Assembly: GCF_027943255.1 (NCBI RefSeq)
Contig: NW_026562179.1
Span: forward strand, 6,698,501-6,762,500
DNA length: 64,000 bases
Source: Anastrepha obliqua
Lineage: Eukaryota; Arthropoda; Insecta; Diptera; Tephritidae
Direction of reading: 5' to 3'
The notes beneath the pieces were generated by a model, which did not search any database, was not told the origin of the DNA, and saw nothing but the letters and a program-made list of their open reading frames with translations. This document shows, piece after piece, positions 33,478-44,000 of this stretch. The position numbers were made by a program, and so were the translations under genes. Within the stretch, counting starts at the first letter, position 1; each line of letters begins with the position of its first letter.

Positions 33478-34400
33478 TCTCGAGAAATAGGCCAAAACGT
33501 GGACCCGAGCAACCCTAGGATGTGTTTGTACAATATGGGTAGCAAATGGAAGCTGTTGATGATTTCTATAGTATAAAGTATTTTTCATACCGTTCCGTGA
33601 CTATGGTCTCGAGATATAGGCCAAAACGTGGACCCGGGTAACCCAAGGATGTGTTTGTACAGTATGGATAGCAAAGGAAGCTGTTGATGATTTCTATAGT
33701 ATAGAGTATTTTTCATACCGTTCCGTGACTGGGGTCTCGAGATATAGGCCAAAACGTAGACCCGGGTAACCCTAGGATGTGTTTGTACAATATGGGCAGC
33801 AAATGGAAGCTGTTGATGATTTCTATAGTATAAAGTATTTTTCATACCGTTCCGTGACTACGGTCTCGAGATATAGACCAACACGTGGACCCGGGTAACC
33901 CTAGGATGTGTTTGTACAATATGGGTAGCAAATGGAAGCTGCTGATGATTTCTATAGTAAAGAGTATTTTTCATACCGTTCCGTGACTAGGGTCTCGAGA
34001 TATAGGCCAAAACGTGGACCCGTGTAACCCCAGGATGTGTTTGTGCAATATGGGTAGCAAATGGAAGCTGCAGATGACTTCTATAGTATAGAGTATTTTT
34101 CATACCGTTCCGTGACTAGAGTCTCGAGATATAGGTCAAAACGTGGACCCGGGTAACCCTAGGATGTGTTTGTACAATATGGGTAGCAAATGGAAGCTGA
34201 TTTCTATAGTATAGAGTATTTTTCATACCGTTCCGTGACTAGGGTCTCGAGATATAGGCCAAAACGTGGACCTGGGTAACCTTTGGTTGTGTATGTACAA
34301 TATGGGTATCAAATGAAAGCTGTTGATAAGTGCTTTAATACGGGGTAATTTTCATACCTATTGATGACTAGGGTCTCGAAATATATGCCAAAACGTGGAC
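33478..34400 (+). repeat. 129-bp tandem repeat array, about 7 units
   Basis: The phase marker TCTCGAGATATAGGCCAAAA recurs at 33,478, 33,607, 33,735, 33,864, 33,993, 34,122, 34,245 and 34,374. Spacing is 129 bp apart from one 128 and one 123. Units contain ACGTGGACCCGGGTAACCC and CATACCGTTCCGTGACTA. The last unit is the most divergent. The repeats sit near the Helitron 5' end, where minisatellites are often found in insect Helitrons. Confidence 0.95.
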
Positions 34401-34710
34401 CCGCCGTGTCTTTGCACCGAATTACACTTCGTAAAGTTTGGTTGTAATTCGTAACACCGGCAACGCGTACAGCGTTCTTTTGAACCAGCCATAATGTCGT
34501 TTACTTTTTTAACGCTTGGGGCGGGACTGAACTGTCAAATTGACAGTGTGAGTTACAACGTGTCAATATTTCTTTCTGATTTGGACGCCATAAGGAGAAG
34601 ACGTAAGTGCAAAGTGTAAACATTTTTGGGAATTTTTTTGGAGTTAATTTTGGAACAGTGAATAATTTCTTACGAAATTTGAGAATTTAATGTGAAATCC
34701 GAATGTTCAA

Positions 34711-35031
34711 ATGAAATTATGTTTTGTGGATTTATTTTTTCGGTTCATATGCGATAAGCTACGATACACCATGAGTGAAAAAAATGGTAAAAAAAATGAA
34801 AAAACAAAAGAAATTGTTAACGGATGCAAAAGAAGAGCACGAAAAATGCGTAACTTTGATGAAAAAATTAATAGTCTTATCATGCAAATTGTCAACGATT
34901 TTCAGAAGAAAAGAGATGATTTAAGAAAATCACAACAAAATAAAATAATCCTGACCATATGGACTTGGGCTTTTAAACACATATGCATCGAAAATATAAT
35001 CCACAAAATTGAAAAAAAAAACATGTTTTAA
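34711..35031 (+). other. small basic ORF inside the Helitron, unrecognised
   Basis: 106 codons, or 87 from the Met at 34,771 (MSEKNGKKNEKTKEIVNGCK). Lys/Arg-rich and probably helical. No family recognised. It lies upstream of the helicase remnant on the same strand and could be Helitron-associated filler or chance. Confidence 0.3.
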
Positions 35032-35075
35032 AATCTCAGAATACCATAATTACAATCATGTTTATTATAGTACAA

Positions 35076-35350
35076 ATGCCAAGACAATCACGTAATCATA
35101 TTGGTCGTTCGACAAATAATAATAGGCGCATGAGAAATGCCCGGAATAACGCGACATCAGAAGAACGTCAAGAACAAAATGAAGTGGTCAAACGATTGAT
35201 GAATAATGTTATCCAAGCAACTATTTTAATTAGCAAATTCAAGAATGAAGACGTTCTAATACCAAGAATTCCAATGATTCCACCTGAATTGCCATTTGAA
35301 TTCAAGCGTTTGCAACTGCCCATTCGTTTAGCATTTGCAATAACTACACT
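35076..35350 (+). pseudogene. Helitron helicase C-terminus, first half
   Basis: Reads MPRQSRNHIGRSTNNNRRMR, then after unrelated residues KNEDVLIPRIPMIPPELPFE and FKRLQLPIRLAFAIT. This is the 'D....PRI.M.P...PF.FKR.QFPI..AFA.TINK.QGQ' region of PIF1-like helicases in Helitrons. The frame is cut exactly where the fold-back element begins. The N-terminal half of this ORF may be joined by deletion. Confidence 0.8.
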
Positions 35351-37106
35351 GGTCGACAAAAAATGATTATTTTTCTGATTCAAGCATCGGACCCGGCCTA
35401 TCTTATAGATTTTTCATCGCTGAATACGAATCTGACCTTAAAAAGTTTCCATCACGTCAAGATTTTGAAAAAAATTAGTTCAAAAAGTCAAAAAAACGTG
35501 TTTTTGACCATTTTTGACCAAATGTAGTGGATGAACCTGAGGTGTTGGAAGCTTCTACCTAGCCTTAAACTGAAGCCTGAACCTTCAGTTATAAGATCCA
35601 AATCGAAAATACCCTGAATCAATTGTAAATTTTGATTTAGCACAATTTTTTTAACTGCTCGCGCACGATTTTCATAGGTGCAGCCATACAGGCTAGTTAG
35701 CCTTATCATAGTGGTGCGCTGACTTGTACCTTTTACCTATCATGTTTTTAGTTATTGGGTTTGCTTAGCACGATTCGGAAGTTGTAATTTCAAAATTGAA
35801 AGTGTCGGATGCAAGATGGCGAAAATAAAAATTTAATAAAATCAAATAAAAATTTGATTTTGCAGCTTGTCTTAGAATTAAAGGAAAGGCAAAAATTGTA
35901 TGTAGAATTTCGTTTGTCTAGAAATTTAGTTGTTACAGTTAGAAATATTTCTAGCTATTAGCTATATTTCTACCAAAGACACATATTTCTAACTGTTACA
36001 CCTTAATTTCAAGCTAATCGCAATTCAGCTATACGGTTAGCTGGGTCAGCTAAAAATTTCTTTCAATGTTTGGTTTTATGATGCGCTGAAGACAAATATG
36101 ACATCATAATTTAAAAAGGCAAAACCAATATGGTGATCTAAATTACTTTTTACTTCACGAACAACTATTGAAAGATGAATTTATATAGTTATATTAGACT
36201 AATTTTTGACAGTAGTAATAAAGTTTTATAATCTGACATTAGCTGGTGAACCAATATTTTAGTGCATAATAAATTTATTAAATTCACGACCCCAGAATGT
36301 GCCACGAGGAGGCTGTCAGTATTTTACACTCTACTTTTGTTTTTTTTGTTCTTTTTTATTTAAAAAATTTTTTTTTGTCTTTTTTTTTCCTTTTTGCTTT
36401 TTTTTTGTTTATTAATATTCTCGCATTTGTGGTAATTTTTTGTTATTCCTTAGAAAGGAATTTCTTCCTTCTTTGTTTGAATTTTTTGAATCCACAATTT
36501 GTAAATTTGTAGGTAAAGGTCAGATTCTAATATTAAGAAATTGAGATGTAGTCCTGAAAAAAACTGATGATAAAGAAACTTCGAAGATATTGATTGACCA
36601 ATTTATGTTGAAGTCTCAATTAAAAATGAACTTTTTATCACAAAAGATATGTAAAGTGCAGTTCTGATAACATATATATCTAATAATTCCGAATCGTGCT
36701 AAGCAAACCCAATAACTAAAAACATGATAGGTAAAAGGTACAAGACAGCGCACCACTATGATAAGGCTAACTAGCCTGTATGGCTGCACCTATGAAAATC
36801 GTGCGCGAGCAGTTAAAAAAATTGTGCTACATCAAAATTTACAATTGGTTCAGGGTATTTTCGATTTGGATCTTATAACTGAAGGTTCAGGCTTCAGTTT
36901 AAGGCTAGGTAGAAGCTTCCATCACCTCAGGTTCATACACTACATTTGGTCAAAAATGGTCAAAAACACGTTTTTTTGACTTTTTGAACTAATTTTTTTC
37001 AAAATCTTGACGTGATGGAAACTTTTTAAGGTCAGATTCGTATTCAGCGATGAAAAATCTATAAGATAGGCCGGGTCCGATGCTTGAATCATTTTCAGTG
37101 TCGACC
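35351..37106. mobile_element. fold-back element with about 430-bp inverted arms
   Basis: The left arm (35,351 to about 35,785) and right arm (about 36,687-37,106) are reverse complements with few differences. Outer ends read GGTCGACA. The loop is about 900 bp, AT-rich and non-coding, with its own 18-bp inverted repeat (TGTTACAGTTAGAAATAT, 35,931-35,948 and 35,983-36,000). Open frames in the two arms (35,488-35,709 and 36,758-36,979) are mirror images of non-coding sequence. No clear target duplication. Confidence 0.88.
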
Positions 37107-37292
37107 TGTGCTATCAATAAATCACAAGGGCAAACTTTAGAAATATGCGGGATGAATTTAGAGGAACCAGTATTCACCCATGGTCAACTATACGTTGGCT
37201 GTTCACGTGTTGGGAAGCCAAAAACATTATATATTTACTCAAAAACCAATAGAAAAACAAAAAATATTGTTTATGCCAAAGCGCTTGAATAA
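37107..37292 (+). pseudogene. Helitron helicase C-terminus, second half
   Basis: CAINKSQGQTLEICGMNLEE, then PVFTHGQLYVGCSRVGKPKT and KTKNIVYAKALE with a stop at 37,290-37,292. Helicase motifs V/VI (QGQ, YVGCSRVGKP) are intact. It continues the first half after removal of 35,351-37,106. Confidence 0.85.
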
Positions 37293-37363
37293 AGAAAAAA
37301 GAAATAAATAATATGAAAACCTTATCTTTTCTGTTCTAAACCATATCTATTCTATTTTAGTGT

Positions 37364-37391
37364 GCCCAGCGAAGCGGGCCGGGTCTGCTAG
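37364..37391 (+). other. Helitron 3' hairpin and CTAG terminus
   Basis: GCCCAGC, loop GAA, GCGGGC, then CGGGTCTGCTAG, with host T after it. This is the rolling-circle termination signal. Confidence 0.88.
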
Positions 37392-37525
37392 TACTGTATA
37401 AAGAATAAGCTATAGTTAAAAAAATATTTGTTTTTAAATCATATTCATGCTGTTCTGCTAAACAGCCCCGCGTCTGAAAGTGTTGGCATTTTCTAAACCA
37501 CTAAAATTTGGCCGCCACTAAAATG

Positions 37526-37660
37526 TGGTAGCCGAATGGGTTTGTACGAGACTACCATTCGGGAGTGTGTAGGTTCGAATCTCTGTAAATGAATATCAAA
37601 TAATAGAAAGCGTTTTTTCTAATAGCGGTCGCCTTTCTTATACAAAATATTGCCGGATGA
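37526..37660 (+). repeat. second tRNA-headed SINE fragment
   Basis: A box TAGCCGAATGGG (37,529-37,540) and B box AGGTTCGAATCTC (37,571-37,583) at tRNA-like spacing. Then TTTTTTCTAATAGCGGTCGCC is shared, as reverse complement, with the SINE at 29,395-29,722. Same family; the body is truncated or diverged after about 37,660. Confidence 0.7.
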
Positions 37661-37764
37661 AAGCGAAATCGTCTGTATATTTGGAATGTAAGTGTGCTCT
37701 GCCCAACCCATAAGAAGGGTGATCCCGCATTCGACAGCATGAAGAGCATGCCTATATGCCGTGA

Positions 37765-37960
37765 TGCCTGAATTGGGTATCACTGCAAAATTAATAAGGC
37801 TGTGCAAATAGACGGTGAACAACTGGGAATTGGGAAGCACCTCCCCGAGCCATTTGGTACAACAAGGTATCAGACAAGGTTACTCGCTTTCGTGTGACCT
37901 CTTTAACCAGATTCTGGAGAAGATTGTGCGAGCCGCAGAACTTAATCGTCAATCAGTGGC
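37765..37960 (+). pseudogene. RTE-like RT, segment before the gypsy insertion
   Basis: ELGITAKLIRLCK, then, after a frame change, GIRQGYSLSCDLFNQILEKI and VRAAELNRQ. This is RT motif B ('GLRQGD.LS..LFN..LE') of RTE/craft-type endonuclease-RT proteins. Confidence 0.75.
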
Positions 37961-38088
37961 ATTTGTTGTGATATGGGTATTGTGACAAATAACGGAAGTT
38001 CGCGAACCGACTGGCAACATAGCGAAGGAGTTACTAAAACAAGAATGTAAATTTGCTTTGAGACCACATGACAAGGCAGAACAAGGCG

Positions 38089-40015
38089 CATTCCCATAGC
38101 TTTTTCCCGACCAAGAGCTGCCGTCCCTGTAAGCTAGCCCTATCTAGTGAACCGTTTATCATCACCCCTCTATCCTCACAGGAGCAATTCCATGCAACAA
38201 TCTTGCTCCAAATACTTCTCCTTAAGGCTGGTATTGATACATATGATACTTATGATACATACACATAGGGATTGGTCCACACGGTACGGTCGTGATGCTC
38301 CCGCCTCCAGGCGTTTCATGCCTCAACGGCTACTACATCCCCTGACAGGCCGACACTACCAGCCGCCTCCCCAACACATACCTCCACGGTAAGAAGCTCA
38401 TCGGCGCAACACAACCCCCCCAACATAGTCGATTCCCCATCCCTCCTGTTCCAGCCCCAGTGCGGGGACAAACCAGCAGTTCTTGGTCCCCGCACAGTTT
38501 GTTCCGTGTGTCAGACAAGAATACCTCGGAACCTGATATCAATCAAACGCAATTTTTGCAATGGCTGGTGCCACTTTCGGAGATGCTCTGGCCTGCGCAC
38601 CACCCATGAGTGGACAACTGACTACATTGCCCCCTGCTGCAGAGCCCTGCACCTGCAACCGCCACCCCGTGGTGCTGCCGCCCACCACCATCAGGCCGTA
38701 GCAACTGGTCTGATAAATAGCATAACCTGGCGACCAATGCTATCGCTTGCATCAGACCACTTGCCCATTATAGTCTCGATTGAGAGTCTTGCCGACTTTG
38801 TTTCCGCGAATCACCGGTCTTAATAAAGGTAATTGGGCCGGCTTGGTGGACTTCACCGAGGACACCTCGGCCGCTATTCCCATTCCCACTGATATGCGCG
38901 TAGGTTAACGCGTATTCCGCTAGGTGGTCACAGCTGTTGCGGCTCGCTTGATTCCTGCTGGAAGGATCAGAAGCATGCGTCCTAATTTCCCAGCCGAAGC
39001 AGCCGTGTTCGGAGATCCGGCAACTGGCAAATCAACACGAGCGGAACAAATGAGTTGAGCACCTGAATGCTTGTAACTTCACCACTACTGTGAGTAACGT
39101 CTGGTCAACCGTAAGGTCTCTGTCGAGCCCAATATTTTGATATTTTGGGTGTAACCTTTGACTGTTTGCTCTCCTTCTCTGCGCAAACAACCGCAATGTC
39201 ATCAAAATCTAAAATCGCAAGAAGGTCCTCAAATCGCTTGCCGGCAGCACTTGGGCGCTTGGGGCAAAGACAAAGAAATGTTGCTATCGACATTTAAGGC
39301 GATTTCCCGGGCGGTTCTAGACTACGTCTGGTTACGCTGCGCCTGGAACTAGTGACACGCAGTGGATAAAGCTCCAGACTTGCCAAAACACTGCTATTCG
39401 GATAGCGACGGGTTGCCTCCTGATGTCCCCTCTTCAACACGTCCATAACGAGGAACATATGCTCCCGGTAAAGGAGCACAACAAATTATTCAGCAAACAG
39501 ATTCTGCTTGGGTGCTACCGCAGATTTCACGCTTGCATACACTTGCTTAAACCAGAGCCGCCTCCCAGGCATATCAGGAAACACCTCCTCAGTTACGCCG
39601 ACGAGATCCAGGACAAAATGAACAGACATCTACTAGATCAGACAGTGTTTACACAGATAAGAAACAACATTCATCGGAAAACCCGTACCATCTTCTTAAG
39701 CTCCCGACCCTCGAATGCCGTAATCGGAGTCCAACCACTACCCACAGCAGTTGAAGAGCTCCCGCTTTCCCGTGAGACCCGCGTAACACTGACACAACTA
39801 CATTCTGGATATTAACTGGTAACCACGTACTAAACATATGTGCTGCATGTGAAGGTATCCCGCACGACACTAACTTACTTTTCACATGCCCCATCAAACC
39901 CACTCTCCCTCTGGATCCAACCTGTCGAAACAGCAAGTTTCCTGGGCCTACCTTTAGGTGAATCAGACGTAGACGGCTACACTTACACTTAGTACTGCTG
40001 CTACAACAACAACAG
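38089..40015 (+). mobile_element. zinc-finger LINE, copy 2 (older, deleted)
   Basis: Same family as 11,033-15,640: shared 5' leader (TTTTTCCCGACCAAG, CTAGTGAACCGT), second zinc-finger region (FCNGWCHFRRCSGLRTTHEW at 38,550-38,610), endonuclease end (LINSITWRPMLSLASDHLPI, 38,708-38,770) and C-terminal RT region (39,423-39,815). The central RT is deleted. Flanked by AACAAGGCG (38,080-38,088) and AACAATGCG (40,016-40,024), a 9-bp duplication with one change. Ends in (CAA)n. It keeps a C-terminal 'SLWIQPVETASFLGLPL' segment that copy 1 lacks. Confidence 0.85.
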
Positions 40016-40289
40016 AACAATGCGTGACAGAAGTTGCCAGAAGATACGAATTGCCACATCTAGAAAGTTTTTAAGTACATGTACATATATATGAAGAGGC
40101 GCACGAGCACGGAGTAATCAGTCTTATGTTAAGCTAGTGAACATATAAACGTAATGTAAAGAGGTTCACTAAATCGAACAAGTTATGTTCCCATTAGATT
40201 CTGACTTTTATTTATACAGTGATCGAGCTCAGAGGAATTATACATAGAAAGACCATTTATTTGGATAAAAACGTAACAATTCTTTCTTA

Positions 40290-40925
40290 AAGATAACCCA
40301 TTTCAAATGTTGGCCGCAATTATAGCGCAGTTCCTTCGGTCATCCGTAAACATCAATTTTGGATAACTCACTGGAGGACTACGGTCGATATTTCGTGAAT
40401 AACTTTAGTAATGCTGGCTTCCAAGCCTTAATCGAAGCAGGTTTATCCGCAAAGCATTAAGATTTTATATACCCCCGCAAATAAAAGTCAAAAGGTGTGA
40501 TATCACACGATTTCGGCAGCTAATCCAATGGTCCGAGACGACCGATAAATTGCTCACCGAAATGACAACGCGGTCATCCCGCCGTCTTGTTGGAAGCAAA
40601 TTTTGTGGAGATCAAGGCTCTAATTTCCGGCATCAAAAAGTCGTTTGTCATGGCGTGATAGCGTTCGCCATTCACTGTTACATTGGCGCCAGCCTCGTTT
40701 TTGAAGAAATATGGGCCGAGGATTCCTTCAACCGGTAGGCTGCACCAAACGGTTATTTTCGGTAGATGTAAAGACGTAGCCATTAAGACAAAAATTGGAA
40801 TCATCGCTGAATTGGCTTTTGGCACTTTTCACAGAGCGCCGATTTTCGTAACACAATTGTACGATTTGTAAACGTTGTTGAGGCGTATGTCTTTCCATGA
40901 TGAAATGTCAATGAATACTGAAAAA
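40290..40925 (-). pseudogene. IS630/mariner-type transposase remnant
   Basis: Minus strand, shifting frames: MERHTPQQRLQIVQLCYENR (N-terminus, 40,900), then PKITVWCSLPVEGILGPYFF and KNEAGANVTVNGERYHAMTN (core; internal frame 40,825-40,574), then 'ICFQQDGG', 'RLGPLD.LPKSCDITPFDFY' and 'FADKPASIKALEASITKVI'. It is the same broad family as 27,418-27,720. The HTH-linker region and the first Asp are deleted, and many stops are present. Confidence 0.78.
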
Positions 40926-41258
40926 AGGTATGTATTTAGTTTGACACTACTCAGGCGTGATCTGTCCAAAAAACCCATTGAAAAAAATCCTCCCATCCGA
41001 TCACCCTTTAGTATGTTCCGTAGGCAATAGAAGGTGAATTCAGGTGAGAGAAAATAAAAGGCGCTGGAGAGAAACCATCTCGTGCATTGTAAAGAGGAAC
41101 AAAATTGTAAGGTTGATTCATTATCTCGGCAACCCGGTGAGAGATTATCCGGTAGAGCGTAAATGTTGTCCCAAGGTCGAGAGATTCAAGCGGATAGTTA
41201 ACATCAGATCCGTGGCATGATGAGTAGGAACCAAGTGCGATAAGAAGAAGTCAATTAA

Positions 41259-42190
41259 ATGATGCTGACCTGGAAAAGACAAACAAAGATAAAACTGAAA
41301 TGGGGGCAGCGGAATAGTCTTAAAACTATTGTTGGAATTCTACATCGCGCATGGGAAAACGAAGACGGAAATCATGCCTTTAACCTGATCATAGTTTCTA
41401 AATCCGGAATTGCCACCGTGTTAGAGGAATTCCACAATGGACCTAGCAGGGGTCATTTGGATGCCACTAAAACGCTGGAAAAGGTTAAACATTTGTTTTA
41501 TTAGGTAAATTGCATAGAATCAGTTGCTTAATGGGTTAGAAATTTCGCGCAGTGTATGGCCACAAAAGGTTCAAAGAAAAGAAGTCGTAGAAGATTACAG
41601 CAGTACAACGCGGATTCACTATTTGAGCGAGTGGCCAATTAATGCATCGGATAACAAATATTTGCTAATATGCTAATAACCAGGACTACTTCAGTAAGTG
41701 GCCAGAACTGAACGCTATACCAAACCAAAAGGCCAAAACCAATGTTGAGGTTTTTGTGCAGAACTGGGTTTGGAATACCTATTGAGTTGGATTCAGACCA
41801 AGAAAGGAACTTCGAATCCGCAGTATTCAAAGAAATGTGTTGTTTTTAGGGATTTAAGAAAACCCTTCCACCCCCAATCAGATGGAATGGTTGGAATATT
41901 CAACCGCACTCTGGAGAAGCATTTGCGGAAGGTACATCTTGGTGATTTAGCGTTCGGACGCGCCGCTGCTGGAATGGACGATGGTAGTGATTGGCAAGCG
42001 CTGCAGGGCGAAGGTAATTTGATACTTATTTAAATCCGCAATGAAAAAAGGGGCTTCTGTAAAACTCTAAGCTTCCTAGGAAGGTTCCTACAAGGACAAG
42101 GCAAAGTCAGAGTAGTACTCCTGGAGAGATTGGCCCCATTTAGATAAAAAAATGTGGTTCTTAATCGACACGACTGAACTTAAGCAGAGA
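41259..42190 (+). pseudogene. gypsy integrase remnant
   Basis: Plus strand: FNLIIVSKSGIATVLEEFHN, GPSRGHLDATKTLEKVKHLF (His pair of the HHCC knuckle), then 'FAQCMATKG', 'YFSKWPELNAIPNQKA' and HPQSDGMVGIFNRTLEKHLR (third catalytic region, where VERF reads VGIF, so the catalytic Glu is Gly). Stops and indels throughout. Confidence 0.8.
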
Positions 42191-42434
42191 GTGTTTAATC
42201 GAGACCATTAGACTTAGCAAACCGAGAAACTTCGCAAACCGACTGGTAACAAAAAGCGGGCGAGTGAAATATTAAAACAAAAACATGAATTCGGCTTGTT
42301 TCAAACCTTGTTACCAAATGACAAATGACAAGACAGCAAAGGCGAAGCACATGCATTTATGCAAAGGTGCACCCGCACCGAGTAATCAGTCTTAAGATAA
42401 GTTTATGAACATGTAAAAGTAAAGTAAAGGGATT

Positions 42435-42660
42435 CAATAGAGGGAGCAAGTTGGGATGCCATTAGTTTGTGACTTTTATTTAGCAATCCAGGAATCGAAT
42501 TCAGAGCAATTGTAGAGAGACCAATTATTTTATAAGAGCGTAAAATTCAATAAAGTGAGCAAGTTGTGATGCCATTAGCTTGGAACTTTTATTTAGCAAT
42601 CCAGGAATCGAATTCAGAGCAATTATGGAGAGACAAATTACTTCATAAGAGCGTACAATT
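42435..42660 (+). repeat. 113-bp tandem duplication in the gypsy LTR
   Basis: Two copies (42,435-42,547; 42,548-42,660) share ATCCAGGAATCGAATTCAGA and GAGAGAC..ATT..TTCATAAGAGCGTA-like ends with a few differences. The left LTR has a single copy. Confidence 0.85.
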
Positions 42661-43400
42661 GTTGCCGTATGTCGATGATAATGGCATCATCGGCCTGAAC
42701 AACCGCGCTGTTAGTTCCGCCTTCTACAAACTGGATAAAGAGGCTAAGCGAATGAGTCTGGTGGTGAACGGGGACAGATCGAAGTACCTTCTGTCATCAA
42801 ACAAACAGTCGGCGCACTCGCGTATCGACACCATCGGCGCTGCGGACAGGAACCAGCATCAACACCTGTAACAATGTCAGCCTGGAAATCCAACGTAGAA
42901 TCTCTCTTGCCAATTAGGGTTACTTTGGACTAAATAGGCAATTGAGTAGTAAAGTCCTCTCTCGACGAACAAAACTAACACTCTAAAAGGCTCTCATCAT
43001 GCCCGGGCTAACGTATAGCGCAGAAGCATGGACGATAACAACATCCAATAAAGCGCCGCTTGGAGTGTTTGAGAGAAAGATTCTGCTTAAGATTTTTGGA
43101 CCTTTGCACGTTGGCAACGGCGATTATCGAAGGCGATGGAACGATGAGCTGTATGAGTTTTACGACGAAATAGACATAGCGCAGCGAATAAAGATCCAGC
43201 GGCTACGTTGGCTGGGTTATGTCGTCCGAATAGATACAAACGCTCCGGCTCTGAAAGTATTCGATGCGGGGATCCGTTGCGTTGGAAAGATCAGGTGGAG
43301 AAGGACTTGGCTTCACTTGGTGTGTCCAACTGGCGCCGATTAGCACAAGAAAGAAACGACTGGCACGCTTTGTTAAACTCGGCCAAATTCGCGTAAGCGG
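42661..43400 (+). pseudogene. RTE-like RT, segment after the gypsy insertion
   Basis: LLPYVDDNGIIGLNNRAVSS (motif C, where YADD is usual; here YVDD) and 'AKRMSLVVNGDRSKYLLSS', then a frame change. 42,999-43,343 has PGLTYSAEAWTITTSNKAPL, VFERKILLKIFGPLHVGNGD and IQRLRWLGYVVRIDTNAPAL. A last frame shift gives ERNDWHALLNSAKFA with a stop at 43,394. The C-terminus is complete. Confidence 0.82.
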
Positions 43401-43430
43401 TTATCGCGCCAATTAAGAAGAAGAAGAGTT

Positions 43431-43741
43431 ATTTGAATACAACCGTAACAATTTCGTAAAAATATCATCGATAGTCGAATGAGATAAGAGTCCGACACAT
43501 TTCGTCAAATAAGAAACGAACAAACCACTAATTATTCTGACGTACAATAAATGTTAGCTTTTGTCTGTGTTCTGTTGCAGGTTAATTAAAATTAAAAAGA
43601 AATATCCATAAAGTGCCTTAAGTTAAATTCAAGAAATGTAATTCAGTGTTCCATAATTCACTTAAATAATGTAAAGCTTCTTCCGGTTAAAATTTATGTG
43701 AAAGTTGTCATAATACAGGACACCAGCGTATTCACTACATA
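43431..43741. other. no recognisable feature
   Basis: AT-rich, no frame or repeat recognised. Confidence 0.5.
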
Positions 43742-44000
43742 TTTTTTAATTTATTTAAGTTTTAAGTACCAATTGCTTACATACGACTATAGACAATTCT
43801 GTGCTACATAAATTGAAGCATTGATAGCAAGTAGTTATACAACATGTTTCAAGAAAAAAAGTTCAAAGTAAAGCGAAGTGAACATTCACCTTTTGTGTAC
43901 GCTCAAATCGTTTAATATGATAATCAAATTAATGTCTCCAAATAAATACCGCATATTCAAGTTTGGAACAAACTGAAGACGTATAGTATAAGTTAGCGCA
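43742..44000 (-). pseudogene. LINE 3' fragment related to the LINE at 4,881-9,059
   Basis: The low-coordinate end is TTTTTAATTTATTTAAGTTT followed by a stretch with CTTACA..ACTATAGA, resembling the 3' tail and UTR of the first LINE. Near 43,940-43,960 the minus strand codes KLEYAVFIWR-like residues (first LINE: HLEYAVFIWRP). Short, very degraded. Confidence 0.4.

Larger units (their letters stand above)
33325..37391 (+). mobile_element. Helitron rolling-circle transposon
   Basis: The 5' end is TC-rich (TCATTCTATTTATATAAAAA near 33,326, exact start uncertain). The 3' end is CTAG at 37,388-37,391, preceded by a hairpin GCCCAGC-GAA-GCGGGC, both classic Helitron features. Inside lie a 129-bp tandem array and two halves of a Helitron helicase C-terminus separated by a fold-back element. 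Replication-initiator (Rep) sequence was not found, so only the tail of the large ORF is present. Confidence 0.85.
37966..42660 (+). mobile_element. gypsy-type LTR retrotransposon, heavily degraded, nested
   Basis: LTR-like sequence on the left (about 37,976-38,088 plus 40,025-40,285) matches the right part (about 42,205-42,660). Shared blocks include CGAACCGACTGGCAAC/CAAACCGACTGGTAAC, GAGTAATCAGTCTTA and GACTTTTATTTA. Integrase remnants lie between. The left LTR carries a LINE copy (38,089-40,015), and an IS630-type remnant (40,290-40,925) follows it. Exact LTR ends are not resolved. Confidence 0.65.
37765..43430 (+). mobile_element. RTE-like LINE, split by a gypsy element
   Basis: RT sequence at 37,765-37,960 resumes at about 42,660 and ends at 43,430 with a TTATCGCGCCAATTAAGAAG 3' end and (AAG)n tail. 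The interruption falls between 'DLFNQILEKIVRAAELNR' and 'VQLLPYVDD', adjacent in intact RT. 5'-truncated and riddled with frame changes. Confidence 0.78.

Noticed and set aside
33478..34400. Regularly spaced repeats as a CRISPR array
   Set aside because: The units are directly contiguous 129-bp tandem repeats without unique spacers, in a eukaryotic Helitron.
35488..36979. Two near-identical 73-codon ORFs (35,488-35,709 minus and 36,758-36,979 plus)
   Set aside because: They are mirror images in the inverted arms of the fold-back element and show no protein features.
37526..37590. Functional tRNA gene
   Set aside because: Same reasoning; the sequence after the B box is SINE body.
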